Shown here piece by piece: positions 31,320 through 41,567 of a DNA stretch of 64,000 nt; the first letter of the stretch is position 1, and every line of letters begins with the position of its first letter. The notes under the pieces were generated by a model, which saw nothing but the letters and a program-made list of their open reading frames with translations, did not search any database and had not been told where the DNA came from. Origin of the DNA: Paulinella micropora (lineage: Eukaryota; Cercozoa; Imbricatea; Euglyphida; Paulinellidae); contig WBZZ01001248.1 in assembly GCA_019918135.1 (NCBI GenBank), forward strand, positions 1-64,000, read 5' to 3'. A program made the position numbers and the translations under genes.

Positions 31320-31919
31320 GCCACGCCTTGGCAGGCCAAGGAGTCGGCGCCTGCGCTCCCGCCTTTGCTCCAGACTAGCGAGCTAGTGGTGAGGAGGAGG
31401 CACAGCTACCACGCGCACCGGACAGCCCCCCTCCTCTCCGCGGGGTGAAGCACACGGGCCGGCAGCACCACGGCGGACAGAGGACCGGGCGGTGAGGGGA
31501 GGGGAAGGGAAGGGCGAGGGGGGGGGGGGGGCTGGCCTAGCCACGGGACCGGAGGCCAGGAGGGGGGGGTAGAGGGGAGGGGAAAGAGACCCCCCCCGGC
31601 GGCCGTTTGCCGGCCGCTCGTACACCGCTAGGGGTCGCAGAGTCCGGCGTGTCCGCGGGGTGGGCCACACGCCGAGGCTGGTCTCCGACAGATAGTCCAG
31701 GGTGGCAGCAGGACCGGCCGGAGGGCTCATGTGCCAAAAGACTGGTTTTTAATAGACTACGCCCCCGGCAAGGGACCACCTCGAGGTGCACACACACACA
31801 GGGCACAGGGGGGAGGGCGTCCTTTCTCGCTAGCCGGCGAAGGTAGCCTAGCCAGCCCAAACACAAACAGACATAAGACAGAGCAGTGTTCTCGGCAGCA
31901 CGGTGGTATCAAGCTTGAC
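31320..31919. other. Intergenic region without a gene
   Basis: GC-rich, with G and C runs and a short CA repeat at 31790-31800. A TTTTTAATAGAC text near 31745 recurs downstream of the paralogous gene (near 36010), so it may mark 3' ends. Confidence 0.4.
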
Positions 31920-33037
31920 CTGGCATTTTGCCGGCACTTGCGACAGCGCCAGACCCGACTGGTCGCCGAAGCCCACGCAGCCGCTTACTCTCGGCAGGCC
32001 CAGCCGCTCAGGTCCGCGCTAAAAACCGTGGCCCCCTGGAGCATGTAGTTGACAAACCGGCCGGCGCTAGTGTTCCAGCTGCCCAGTGGCTGGTTGAAGG
32101 CGCTGGCCCCGCTAAACATCCCAGTGAAGTACTCGACGCCGCTGACGTCCCAACCACTGAGGTCGGTGTTGAAGGTCGCGTGGCTCTGGAACATATACTG
32201 CACGTCATAGATGTGCGAGGTATTCCACGCGCCAATGTCCAGCTGGAGGTTGGGCGAGTTGGCGAACATGCTCCGCAGGAAGTACACCGAGGTCACATCC
32301 ACGTAGCCCAGCTCGTACGTGAGCGCCGGCAGGTCCTTGAACGAGGAGTCGAAGCTCAGGATGCCGGCACAACAAGCTAGCCGGGCAAAAGGCGGCAGGT
32401 ACAGTAGGTTGGTCGCGCCCGCGAAGTGGTAGCCAAAGGTCGGGTGCAGCCGCAGCTGGCCCCAGGAGGTAATGTTGACGATGGCCTCCCGCTGGGCGAC
32501 GGACAGCAGATCCAGGGTCCAGCCCTGCATGACGCCCCAGACCCGGATGACGTAGGTCCCGGCCGGGGCGTACGTGTGCAGGCTCGGGTCGCTGTCGGGG
32601 CCCGTGGTAGCGGGCTCCAGGCCGCTGCCGTCGCCCCAGTCGATGGTGATAGCGGAGGTACTAACCTGGGCCAAGTGGCGGCGCCGTCCCCGGAATTTGG
32701 CTGTGCAACAAAGAAAGCAGAAAGCTAGCTAACCACCAAGCCGCAGGTGGCGCAACGGGGCAGGCGAGCATGGGGACACTGGCTGGGAGTGGGAGGCGGG
32801 GCTGGGGGCGCCGGCTCTGCTTTGGCCTGGCACACTCCTCGTTTCTCTCTCTCGCTCGCTATGTCTCTCTCTCTCTCGCTCTCTCTTTCTCTCTCTGTGT
32901 CTCTCTCTCTCTCTCCGCACAGCTAGCTGTAGGTTGGGTGTGTCGACAAAGTAACCTTGCAGACGACGTCTGCGGCTCGGGAGGTTATACAGCACGGGCA
33001 GCAGGAATTCGTCGCAGGAGAACGTTTGGATGGTCAT
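31920..33037 (-). CDS. BspA-like (DUF285) surface protein, copy 1
   Basis: Exon 1 (33037-32956) encodes MTIQTFSCDEFLLPVLYNLP; exon 2 (32700-31920) encodes about 255 residues. Exon 2 opens with ITIDWGDGSG and YVIRVWGVMQ, then DUF285 repeats of the pattern MFxxSxxFNxDLSGWDVSxV: FANSPNLQLDIGAWNTSHIY, ATFNTDLSGWDVSGVEYFTG, and ASAFNQPLGSWNTS. Such repeats form leucine-rich-like surface proteins in protists, bacteria and large viruses. The Cys-rich, Ser/Pro-rich sequence directly upstream on the same strand may belong to the same protein. Reading ends unevenly near 31985. Confidence 0.65.
32701..32955 (-). other. Intron of BspA-like copy 1
   Basis: 255 bases, leftward CAAG|GTTACT to GCACAG|CCAAA. 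It is filled with CT/GA low complexity, which explains an otherwise misleading open Arg/Glu stretch. Position matches the intron of copy 2. Confidence 0.55.
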
Positions 33038-33720
33038 GACAACGGCTGAGGTGTAGATGTGGCAGAAAGCGAGGGGCTGGCCGATACGCTGAGGGGAGAG
33101 GCTGTCGTGCTGGTGGAGGCCGTGCGTGTGGGGCTTGGGGTCGCGGTGGCGCTCGGGCTCGCCGTAGCCGAGGGGCTCGGGGTCGCGCTCAGGCTCTGGC
33201 TCGCCGAGGGGCTCGGGGTCGCGCTCACGCTCCGGCTCGCCGAGGGGCTCGGGGTCGCCGAGGGACTAGGGGTCAGGCTCGCCGAGGGGCTCGGGGTCGC
33301 GCTCACGCTCCGGCTCGCCGAGGGACTAGGGGTCAGGCTGCCGAGGGGCTCGGGGTCGCGCTCACGCTCCGGCTCGCCGAGGGACTAGGGGTCAGGCTCG
33401 CCGTAGCCGAGGGGCTCGGGGTCGCCGAGGGACTAGGGGTCAGGCTCGCCGAGGGGCTCGGGGTCGCGCTCACGCTCCGGCTCGACGAGGGACTAGGGGT
33501 CAGGCTCGCCGTAGCCGAGGGGCTCGGGGTCGCCGAGGGACTAGGGGTCGGGCTCGCCGAGGGGCTCGGGGTCGCGCTCACGCTCCGGCTCGCCGAGGGA
33601 CTAGTGGTCAGGCTCGCCGTAGCCGAGGGGCTCGGGGTCGCCGAGGGGCTCGGGGTCGCCGAGGGGCTCGGGGTCGCCTAGGAACTAGGGGTCAGGCTCG
33701 CCGAAGCCGTGAGGGAGCGG
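33034..33720 (-). repeat. Ser/Pro/Thr/Ala mucin-like stalk repeats
   Basis: Tandem GC-rich units encode SATPSPSAS and LTPSPSATPS repeats on the leftward strand. Units of 18-60 bases are mixed, and copy number probably varies. They link the Cys-rich part (33.7-35.3 kb) to the BspA-like part and look like an O-glycosylated stalk. Confidence 0.7.
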
Positions 33721-35263
33721 CTGGGGCTGAGCGTGGGCGACGCGCTGGGGCTGAGCGTGGGCGACGCGCTGGGGCTGGGCGCCACGTACCGCAGGGCCAG
33801 GTGCAGGTCACGTTCCCGCCCTCGGGCACAAAGTGCGACAGGTTCGGCGGGTAGTAGGTCGTCGTGGTGGTGTACTGCCAGGTCTGCCCGGTTTTGGCGT
33901 CGTAGCCCGGGTACGTAGTCTTGTCTCCCACCGTGCACGCCGTCCACTTGGGGCATGTGAACGCCCCGCCCTCGAGGCTGCTGGCCGTACAAGCCGAGTC
34001 GTAGGCGCCCCACGCCAGCACCGACTCTTGCGAGCAAGGGTTATTTTCGACCACACACGTCAAGTTCTGGATCGCCCAGGTGCCGGGGGCCGTGCCGTTC
34101 AGCGCCACCACGTAGCCCACGCTGTAATTCCCGCTCTGCGGGGGCTCGTTTAACGTGCCGGTGCCCTGCGAGCTCTCGGTGACGGAACTCCATTCGGTCC
34201 CCGCCCCCGCCGTACACAGCGGGTCGACCACCCTCGTGCCGTCGTACAGGGACAGGTCCTGGGCCTGCATCGCCCTTGCTCGGGGGTCCGCCCTCGACAG
34301 CTGTGTCAGCCGCAAGCGAAAGCACGGGTACAGGGCCGGGCGCGGGTCCGTGAGCGCGTCGTCTATCCGCACGCTGTACACCAGCTTCGAGGGCAGGAAG
34401 ATCTTCACGCCCGGCACCCGGTCGCACCGGCACTTGGACGAGGTCTGCGGTTTGAGGAAGTCCACGTCGTTACAACCTCCCCCGGCCTGGTTGCCCCAGC
34501 TGAAACAGGCGTTCACGTCCACCATGCCAAAGGTTAGGCCGGGCACACACTTCACCGTGAGGTTCGCCAGCGGGACCACGGGCTCGTCCTCGCTGTTCGT
34601 GCTGCTCTGCGCGGGCTTGATCCCGTCGCCGCAGCAATCGTCGAGAGCCACCTCTTCGTTCCGCCAGTACTGCGGCGCCCCCGTCACGGCGGCCGGGGGG
34701 CTGGGCACCGGCAGCGCAAACGTGACGCAATTGGCGCCGATCAGCGCGCTGCCGCCGTCCGTGGCTATGAACACCCCGATGTCGTAGCGGGTCTGCGCGC
34801 CTATCTTGAGCCTGGCGGCCACGTTGATCACCGCCGTGTCGCCAGGGAACTCGCACGGCTTCAGCTCGACCACGTTCACGACCGAGGACAGGCGCACATC
34901 GTTCGCCGTGCACACTGCCCCTTTGCCCAGCGCAGTCACCAGGCAGCCCACCGCCTGGGGCCTCGGCACCACGGCGGGCAACAGGCACTGCGCCCCAAAG
35001 CTGGTGCATTTCCAGCCGGGCCCTAGCGCCTGGCACACGGGGTCATTGGCCCCGCCGTTACTCAGCTCGGTACAGGTCGGCCCGACCCTTTGCGGATAGA
35101 GTTGCAAACCGTCGTAGCACACGTAGCAGTCGCTGGCGCCCTGGCAGAGGAGGGGCACCGCGGTGTTGTTGCACACGCCAGGGTAGGGCGGCAGGCCGGC
35201 GTACGTGCCCGCCAGCACGTTGGTCAGCTGCGTGGGGTCACAGGCGTAGACTGTCCCCCGGGC
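33721..35263 (-). CDS. Cys-rich extracellular glycoprotein
   Basis: About 510 residues. The exon appears to begin at an acceptor near 35264 (GTGTGTAG), so a 5' exon, likely with a signal peptide, is missing from my call. More than 30 Cys are spread through it, as in CNNTAVPLLCQGASDCYVCY and CPKWTACTVGDKTTYPGYD. A stretch NACFSWGNQAGGGCNDVDFL, SKCRCDRV resembles a repeat (CTSWDN...GCNSV...SKCNC) seen in secreted proteins of bacteria and algae. NLT and NYS sites support glycosylation. The C-terminus passes into the Ser/Pro stalk, perhaps in one long protein with the BspA domain. Confidence 0.6.
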
Positions 35264-36205
35264 CTACACACACAGCAGCGCCCAGGGGGCTGCGCGGGGG
35301 TTGTTCGGTATGCGGGTGAACAACCGCCAGCCAGGCCAGCAGCAGCCGAATTCGTACGCCCGCCTACACACACCAGCACCAGCACGTCAGCCACCTCCAC
35401 ACACACACGGATTGGACAGGCCTGGCGCGCTCGTCGGCCGTAGCCTAGCCCCTCCGGGTGCATCCCGCTGCCAGGCTTGGCCCAGCGCCGTGCTCTCCTT
35501 CTCCGCTTGGCCCCACGACGGCAGCCGTCTCTCCCTGGGCAGGAGCACACACGGCTTGTGGCCGGGCCTGAGCGTACAAGTGGCCCCCCCCCTCCCTCCC
35601 CGCCGCGCACCCGCACGGCCCCGCGGCCCGCGGCCTGCCCTCTCTCCCCGCACGTCTTGTGAGCCGGGTGGAAGAAGTCAGCCGGGGCCTGCCCCCCCCC
35701 CCCCCCCCTCCCCCCCTCCGGGTCGGGGAGGGGGGGGGGGGGTCCGGCCCCCCCCCCCCCCCCCCCCGCAGTCAGTCAGGCAATCCGGCAACGCCTCTCT
35801 GCGCCCCCCCCCCCCCCCCCCCCCGCACGTACCAGCAGCCACCGCTCGGTCGAGGAGGCCGTGGGTGCTCGGGGGAGGGGGGGAGGCCCTGGTTCTACCA
35901 GGCGGCCGAGGGGGGGGGGGGGCGGCCGCGCACCGGTCGCCCCGGTCGGGCCTCTCTTGGCCCGGCGGCCGGGGGGCGGCTGTCTGGCTCGGAGGCAGCG
36001 GTGGCCTTTTTCTTTTAATAGACAAGGTGACAACCTGTCCTGGTCGGTCGGCCTCAGCCGGCGCGCGCTGGCGGCCGGGAAGCGCTCGGGTGAGGGAGGG
36101 CGTGGCGTCCTGTAGCCTGCGAAGCTGGCCTAAACCTACAGGTACACACACAGTTGGGCTAGGTAGCGTGAGCGGCCTGGCACAAGGTAGCAGGCTGGAG
36201 CAGAC
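35264..36205. other. GC-rich region with homopolymers, no trusted gene
   Basis: Contains many C and G runs (35690-35830, 35870-35920) and probably the missing 5' exon and intron of the Cys-rich gene. The TTTTAATAGAC text near 36013 resembles one downstream of BspA copy 1. Confidence 0.4.
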
Positions 36206-37371
36206 CTGGCATTTCGCCGGCACTTGCGACCGCGTCAGGCCCGACTGGTCACCGAAGCCCCAGCAGTAGCTCACTCTCGGCAGGGACCAGGCGCTCAGGT
36301 TCGCGTTGAAGGCCGTGGCTCCCTGGAAAATGTAGTTGACAAAGAGGCCGTTGTCAGTGTTCCAGCTGCCCAGCGGCTGGTTGAAGGAAGTGGCACCGCT
36401 AAACATGCCTGCGAAGTTCTCGACGCCACTGACGTCCCAACCGCTGATGTCTGCGTTGAAGGTCGCGTGGTTCTGGAACATGTACGCCATGCTGTAGATG
36501 TGCGAGGTATCCCACGAACCGATATCCAACTGGAGGTTAGGCGAGTTGGAGAACATGTTCTGCAGGAAATACACCGAGGTCAGGTCCACGTAGCCTAGTT
36601 CGTACGTGAGCGCCGGCAGGTCCTTGAACGACGAGTCTAGGCTCTCGAGGCCGGTGCAGCAAGCTAGCTGGGCAAAGGGCGGCAGGTACTGCAGGTTAGT
36701 CGCGCCAAAGAAGTGGCCGCCCAGGGTTGGGTGCAGCTGCAGCTGGCCCCAAGAGGTGATGTTGACAATAGCCTGTCGCTGGGTGTCCGCCAAATAGTCC
36801 ACGGACCAACCCTGCAGCACGCCCCAGACTTGGATCACGTAAGTCCCGGCCCCGGCGTACGTGTGCACGACGGGGTCGCCCTCGGGGCTCGTAGTGGCCG
36901 ACGCCAGGCCACTGCCGTCACCCCAGTCGATCGTGATGGTAGTAGTAGCCTGCGCCGGGTGACGCCGCGCCCCGACGTGTCCTGTGGGCCAGAACAAAGA
37001 AGAGCACAGCTGAGTAAGAACCATGAACACAGGGCTGAAAGAGGAAAGGAGGAGTCTGGATCTTTTCTTGGTTCTGACGTCTTTCTCTTTGTCTCTGGGT
37101 CCAAATCCTTACCCTGCAGATGACGCCTGCGATTCGCGTCCGGGAGGTGTTCCACCGGCAGCATAAATTCGTCTCCGGCGGACGCTTGTAGGGCCATGGC
37201 GAAAAGCTGGGGTGCAGGCGTAGGAGAGGGGCTCGTCGTGCTCAGAGACGGTGGGGACGAGTACGCACAGAGGGCACTGGCCGAAAACCATAGAGCGGGC
37301 CAGAGAACAAACAGGGCCCAGCAGAGCCTAGCCTGAAAAGGCGACTGGTACAACACCAAAGGGGAGGTCAT
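36206..37371 (-). CDS. BspA-like (DUF285) surface protein, copy 2
   Basis: Exon 1 (37371-37113) starts MTSPLVLYQSPFQARLCWAL and includes a signal-peptide-like core, CWALFVLWPALWFSASALCA, a Ser/Pro/Thr linker, and DEFMLPVEHLPDANRRR. Exon 2 (36981-36206) has TITIDWGDGSG, YVIQVWGVLQ and DUF285 repeats nearly the same as copy 1, for example ATFNADISGWDVSGVENFAG. A possible donor after AKCQ near 36206 suggests a further exon. The signal peptide points to secretion or the cell surface. Copy 2 is cleaner than copy 1 and shows the gene structure best. Confidence 0.7.
36982..37112 (-). other. Intron of BspA-like copy 2
   Basis: 131 bases, leftward GCAGG|GTAAGG to CCCACAG|GACAC. The splice keeps RRRHLQG joined to HVGARRHPAQ in phase. 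The intron falls at the same codon position as in copy 1 (after LQ). Confidence 0.7.
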
Positions 37372-37611
37372 GCGCAGGGACAGGAGGCGGGCAGAGGAAC
37401 GACGGGGCTCGCAAAGGGGAACTGGCTTTGGCTTGGTACCCGCCACCAGCCCGCGCGGAGGGAGGAAGGGCGTGCGCCCCTTCCCCCCGCCCCTGTCCCC
37501 TCTCGCTGGCTATCCTCCCTCCCCTTCGCTGGCCCCCTCTCTCCCTCCGCCGCTCCGGCCGCTGCCCAAGGCTTAGTAAGTGGGGCCTCCTCCTTCTTTT
37601 CTCCCACGACT

Positions 37612-38895
37612 GTGGCGCGCATGCCGCCTACGCGCTGCTGGCCGCCGCCGGCCGATCGTAAGTGGCTGTGTGACAAGTGCGGAGTGTGGCCGCGCGGCGG
37701 GTGGCGAGAGGTGAAGTACGGCCTGCGCTGGAATCCCTTCGTCTTGTCCCTGGCGCGGCTGCTGACCATAGCCGTGTATACCGCCGTCCTGACGTGGCTC
37801 ACGCTCCGGGGCACCGTGACGCTGCCCAAAATCAACCAGAACGTGCCGGCCGCCATCCTGACGGCCGTCAGCTTCTTCACCAGTTTGGTCTACGCCAACG
37901 CCCAGAGCCGACGGACGGAAAACATTCGTGAATTCAAGGCCCTGTTGCAGAACGTGGTAGCGACGGCGCTGGCCTTCGACCGCGAACGGATGCACGTCGC
38001 GGTCGGGCAGCGCGACGTGGTGACGGCCCTGGTGGTGCACGCGCTGTGCCACCTGCGCTGCATCCCCCGGCTGCACCTAGCCATCGCGCGCGGCCGCTCG
38101 GCACGGGGCTGCAGCCAACACACCGCCCGGCACCTCAAGGCAGGGCTGCCTGGGGAAATCCAGGCCCCCCAATGCAGCCACGCGCACCGCCTGCACCACG
38201 GGGGCCGGTACCCCCCAGCGCGCGTAGCCCCGGCAGTGCAGGAGTTCTACGGGCTCAAGCCTAACTCGGCGCGGGGCGCGGGCTCGGAGCGGGTGCCCCT
38301 GCTGCGGCGCCCAGCCGAGGCGGCCTCCGTGGGCGCCGTGCACCGGGACGAATTTTCTTGGCTGCTCAGTTATGTGTCCGTGCTGTACGGGTGCATCAGT
38401 CTCGCCGAGCCACACGTGCGCGCGGGCCTGAACTGGCGTGTCAAGGCCTGTGTCGAGCGCCTGGAACAGCAGGTGATCACGGTGTCGGTCCACTCGACCA
38501 GGGAAATCTCGCGCGCGATCCAGTTGTTCGCGTACACGGCGGTTTGGATCTGGACGCTGTACCTACCCATCGCGCTGATCCCGTCGTGCTCTGGCTACTA
38601 TTCCGTGCCGGCCGTGTGCCTGTCCTCGGTGTTCATCTGGGCCATCGCCGACGCCGCGGGCCAGATCAACATCATCTACCAGCAGGACGACGGCGACGAA
38701 GGCTCGCTCAGCGACTACTGCGCCGATGAGGACGCCGACGCCGCGGTGTCGGTCGTGGACGACCTGCTGGGGCCCCTAGTCCTGGCACCCGACGGCGTAC
38801 AGTGGTCCGGTCTCCTGGACGTCTGGCATGAGCGCGAGCGGGCGGTGACTGCTAGTGTGGCCCCCGGCCAGAAAAGAGTAGCCGGTGGTTTTTGA
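37612..38895 (+). CDS. Four-helix membrane protein, bestrophin-like
   Basis: 427 residues, open throughout; the first ATG after the upstream convergent region is taken as the start (37621 is an equally good ATG). Hydrophobic helices lie near residues 43-66 (FVLSLARLLTIAVYTAVLTW), 77-97 (AAILTAVSFFTSLVYAN), 303-328 (AIQLFAYTAVWIWTLYLPIA) and 335-360. A long soluble loop separates the pairs and an Asp-rich segment (DDGDEGSLSDYCADEDAD) follows the last helix. Two N-terminal plus two C-terminal helices with an acidic cluster after helix 4 fits bestrophin anion channels, but sequence motifs are weak. Confidence 0.5.
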   Translation: MARMPPTRCWPPPADRKWLCDKCGVWPRGGWREVKYGLRWNPFVLSLARLLTIAVYTAVLTWLTLRGTVTLPKINQNVPAAILTAVSFFTSLVYANAQSRRTENIREFKALLQNVVATALAFDRERMHVAVGQRDVVTALVVHALCHLRCIPRLHLAIARGRSARGCSQHTARHLKAGLPGEIQAPQCSHAHRLHHGGRYPPARVAPAVQEFYGLKPNSARGAGSERVPLLRRPAEAASVGAVHRDEFSWLLSYVSVLYGCISLAEPHVRAGLNWRVKACVERLEQQVITVSVHSTREISRAIQLFAYTAVWIWTLYLPIALIPSCSGYYSVPAVCLSSVFIWAIADAAGQINIIYQQDDGDEGSLSDYCADEDADAAVSVVDDLLGPLVLAPDGVQWSGLLDVWHERERAVTASVAPGQKRVAGGF

Positions 38896-38999
38896 TGGTC
38901 TGCCCGGGCTCTCTGCCCCGCGCGTGACAGCTACCTTGGCCCTCAGTACTAAAAAAGAGTAGCCGGTTAGTTTTATTATGTGCCCGGGCTCTCTGCCCC
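38871..38999 (+). repeat. Two-copy direct repeat downstream of the membrane protein
   Basis: 38871-38919 and 38952-38999 share AAAAGAGTAGCCGGT and TGCCCGGGCTCTCTGCCCC. The first copy overlaps the stop of the membrane-protein gene. Confidence 0.6.
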
Positions 39000-39029
39000 C
39001 GTCTCTTCTCTCCGTTCCGTGCCCCGGTG

Positions 39030-39194
39030 TCAGGTCGCGGCGCGTTGGGCGAGCCAGACCAAGGCCAGCCCCACCTCGAGCAGCACGCGGCGCGCAAAGT
39101 CTGGCGCGGTGTCGCCCGCCGGTGCACCGTCGGCCAGCGCCGGGGCTGCCGGTCGTGCGGCGGCGGGCGGACCCACCGCGGGCCGTGAGCTTCT
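39030..39194 (-). CDS. C-terminal fragment cut at the right junction
   Basis: About 55 residues in a reading that runs into the junction, ending in DFARRVLLEVGLALVWLAQR and a stop. The end is a possible membrane helix. Upstream part absent. Coding is uncertain because the piece is short. Confidence 0.25.
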   Translation of the reverse strand, partial: RSSRPAVGPPAAARPAAPALADGAPAGDTAPDFARRVLLEVGLALVWLAQRAAT

Positions 39195-39632
39195 CGTGTT
39201 GAGGACAGAAGATCTCGAAGTGGTTTCATTTTCTTCTTTCACTTGACCCCGATTTCAGTTTTCTCTAAGTTGCAGTCCGTTGTTGCCAATTCGACTGTCG
39301 AAGCTGAGATTATAGCCGCAAATGAGGCGGTTAGGAGGCAGAGGCAATTCGGAAGTTGCTGATAGATATGGGTTACTCGCCGGGCACCATCCCGATCCTC
39401 GAGGATAACTCAGGAGCTATCTCATTGTCGGCTCGCGGCTTGGGTGAAAACCGTACTAAACACATTGCAGTGCGTTTTCGTTACTTGGTCGACAGATGCC
39501 GTGCAAGGTCCGTGCAGTTGTACAAAATTGCGTCAAAAGAAAAATTTAGCAGATTACCTGAATAAATCTCTTGCACTTCCGCAATTCTCGCCAATCTGCG
39601 GGCATGTCACGGTAGAAATGCAGATTGAATAG
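39195..39632 (+). pseudogene. Copia pol: remainder of RNase H
   Basis: Coding sequence resumes in copia with the RRSRSGFIFFF box just after the junction, then ISVFSKLQSVVANSTVEAE (catalytic Glu region), IPILEDNSGAISLS with the catalytic Asp, and TKHIAVRFRYLVDR. It ends with LADYLNKSL. These are the standard RNase H landmarks of Ty1/copia. Broken, with a few breaks. It continues the polyprotein that stops at 13487 on the other side of the GC-rich block. Confidence 0.8.
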
Positions 39633-41137
39633 CTTTGCTTTGTTGTATTATGCATTCTGCACTATGCGTTATATGACATTATTGTTTGCTGTATTTTGAT
39701 TGTTTGTGTATTTTGCTCTTGTCTCCTTGAATGTCTGAATATTTATCAACTAAACTCACTTTTGCTACATGAAACTCAGAAAAGCGAGGGAGAGAGAGAG
39801 CCGTTGCTGTTATTGCGACATTAGAAGTTTATACATGTTACATGCTATATAGACTTAATCGAAGTTAATGTCATAATAATACTTAATAGTAATAGTTATG
39901 ACCAGACATATAGATTGTAAACTAAGTAGACCCAATGAGGCCACCAGGGAGCTTTGAACTTTGGTTATAATTTTGTTAGCGCAACTAAATGGTAGACATA
40001 GTTGTCGATGTGATCGGATCGCTCATATTTCCCGGTATATGCTTGTATCCTATGACAACCGTCAGATGTAATAGATAATTAATGTTAAAATGCAACCTTT
40101 AATGTTATTATCTTCACGTTGGTTTTTCTGTTGTAATGTTGGTAATGTTGCGCGTCTAAACAGAATTATTTCATGATGATGTTGTCATATGTTGTTTCTT
40201 ATGGTTATATGTTTATCTATATGCTATGACTATATACATCTTACCAGCAGGTGCTTCAGGTAGCGGAACCGGCATGTTTATAACTGCGTTTAGGATGTGG
40301 AGGCCCAGCATGTTTGTTTTGATGCTATCTAGCGATATCTTTACCTGTCATGTGTATTGTACATAAGTCATATTTGCCCGGTCATTTATTAAGTAATTAT
40401 ACCTGTTTTTATTGCATTATCGTATGTGCATCATAAATATGTGCGTTTATTATCGTTTCTGTGCATGTCTCATTGCATGAGGTTGTATTGGTGTGTGCAG
40501 ACGGGTATATGCGGGTTTGCAAATTTCACGCAAAATTTACGCTCATGTTTATGTTTTATGTTTTGACAACCTTGCAGGGACCCAGACAATGCGTTCCAGA
40601 CAATGCTAATCGGGTTTGATATTTCCCCAATATGTAACTCTATAAATCATGTATGATGACTACATTTTCTATGTTTATGGTTATTAGCCTGTGCATATAT
40701 TTCAAATTTATATCATTTGGGATCAACTCATATTTGCCTATGATAGTATCATAATATGATATTTCAGTCAGTTAGAGTCTCCCCTTGAAGTAAGTTAGAA
40801 ATAATAAGTTTCTGAGAAGGCAGTGTAAAGGTAGCTAGATTAAGGGATAGCACTGAGGGGTGCGAGCGCTCTACTACCTACGTCACACTGCTATTACAGG
40901 ACGACAGTACATGAGTCACACGTATTGCGCTATGGGCCGGGGCATAGCTCTGAATGGGACATCCCTGTTCAGAGCCGATGTATCTACTTCTACGAGAGGA
41001 GAGGGAGTGGATAATCGATAGGTGTAATATTAATTTAATATCCATCATTTTTATGCTAATACATATTTCCACAGGCTTCAAGTTGAAGGATTATCTTTAA
41101 TTATATCTTAGTTTGTACTAATCCTAGTAAAGTAAGT
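39633..41137 (+). other. Copia 3' non-coding region
   Basis: 1.5 kb of AT-rich sequence between the end of pol and the polypurine tract, with no open gene of note. Long 3' regions occur in some copia lineages; it could also hide a decayed extra gene or a nested insertion. Confidence 0.5.
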
Positions 41138-41149
41138 AATCAGGGGGAG
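41138..41149 (+). promoter_or_regulatory. Polypurine tract
   Basis: AATCAGGGGGAG directly precedes the TG of the 3' LTR, the classic plus-strand primer site of copia elements. Confidence 0.75.
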
Positions 41150-41567
41150 TGTTAGACTATAGATTTGGTAACTAATATATCCATGTATTTAACCGGGTTA
41201 TGCGGTTAGATCCCCTATCAGAATAACTATTGCCAATCGGGGGGGCCACCTTAATGGACCGAGTGGTTATATCTGCCCCCATTAAGTGGGTCCAGCTGTT
41301 CTGTTATTAATACCTACCAATCGTTTTAGTCATCCGTTGCTGTTGGGTAAAGTATAATCATTAAAGTCATTCTTCGGTATATCGTAAGTCAATACAGACT
41401 ATTGTAGTAATATGACTGATATTAATAGTAACTTGAACTTATGTGTGACTCCAGGACGGTCTAGGAAAAGATTTCGAGTCAACAAAGAAATAAGTTATTA
41501 CAAACCCTTCTGTTGCGTGTTGCCGACTAGGTCAAGTCAGGGCGTCGATACTTCAACTCAACTAACA
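41150..41567 (+). repeat. Copia 3' LTR, 418 bases
   Basis: Starts TGTTAG and ends CTAACA, the expected short inverted ends, and follows a polypurine tract. The five bases after it (CTATA) would be the target duplication; the partner lies at the missing 5' end. No second LTR is seen in the window, so age cannot be judged from LTR divergence. Confidence 0.78.

Larger units (their letters stand above)
13488..39194. other. GC-rich 25.7-kb block inside copia RNase H
   Basis: Base composition jumps at about 13487 and falls back at about 39195. Inside are about 14 closely spaced genes on both strands, strong G/C in third codon positions, many C and G homopolymers, GT-AG introns and overlapping poly(A) signals. 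I see no terminal inverted repeats and no convincing target duplication. Open sequence at both ends runs into the junctions, so the end genes look cut. It could be captured foreign DNA (for example from a GC-rich alga or large virus) or an assembly join. Reading is disturbed in many genes, often near homopolymers. Confidence 0.7.
10990..41567 (+). mobile_element. Ty1/copia LTR retrotransposon, 5'-truncated and interrupted
   Basis: Copia order is clear: the end of integrase, reverse transcriptase and the start of RNase H (to 13487), the rest of RNase H (39195-39632), a long 3' non-coding region, a polypurine tract and a 3' LTR (41150-41567). The 5' LTR, gag and most of integrase are absent from the window. 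The 25.7-kb GC-rich block separates the two parts. The element is broken, with several breaks, and lies between two PLV fossils. Confidence 0.8.

Noticed and set aside
32729-32955. Arg/Glu-rich open stretch continuing BspA exon 1
   Set aside because: Encoded by CT/GA simple sequence inside an interval with donor and acceptor sites matching the intron of the paralogue.
33034-33720. CRISPR-like array
   Set aside because: Units vary in length, lack unique spacers and encode a continuous Ser/Pro/Thr stalk.
13488-39194. Herpesvirus-like or Pandoravirus insertion
   Set aside because: High GC, density and introns are suggestive, but no capsid, terminase, polymerase or other hallmark gene is recognised.
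13488-39194. DNA transposon with terminal inverted repeats
   Set aside because: Comparing the two ends by eye shows no inverted match and no transposase.
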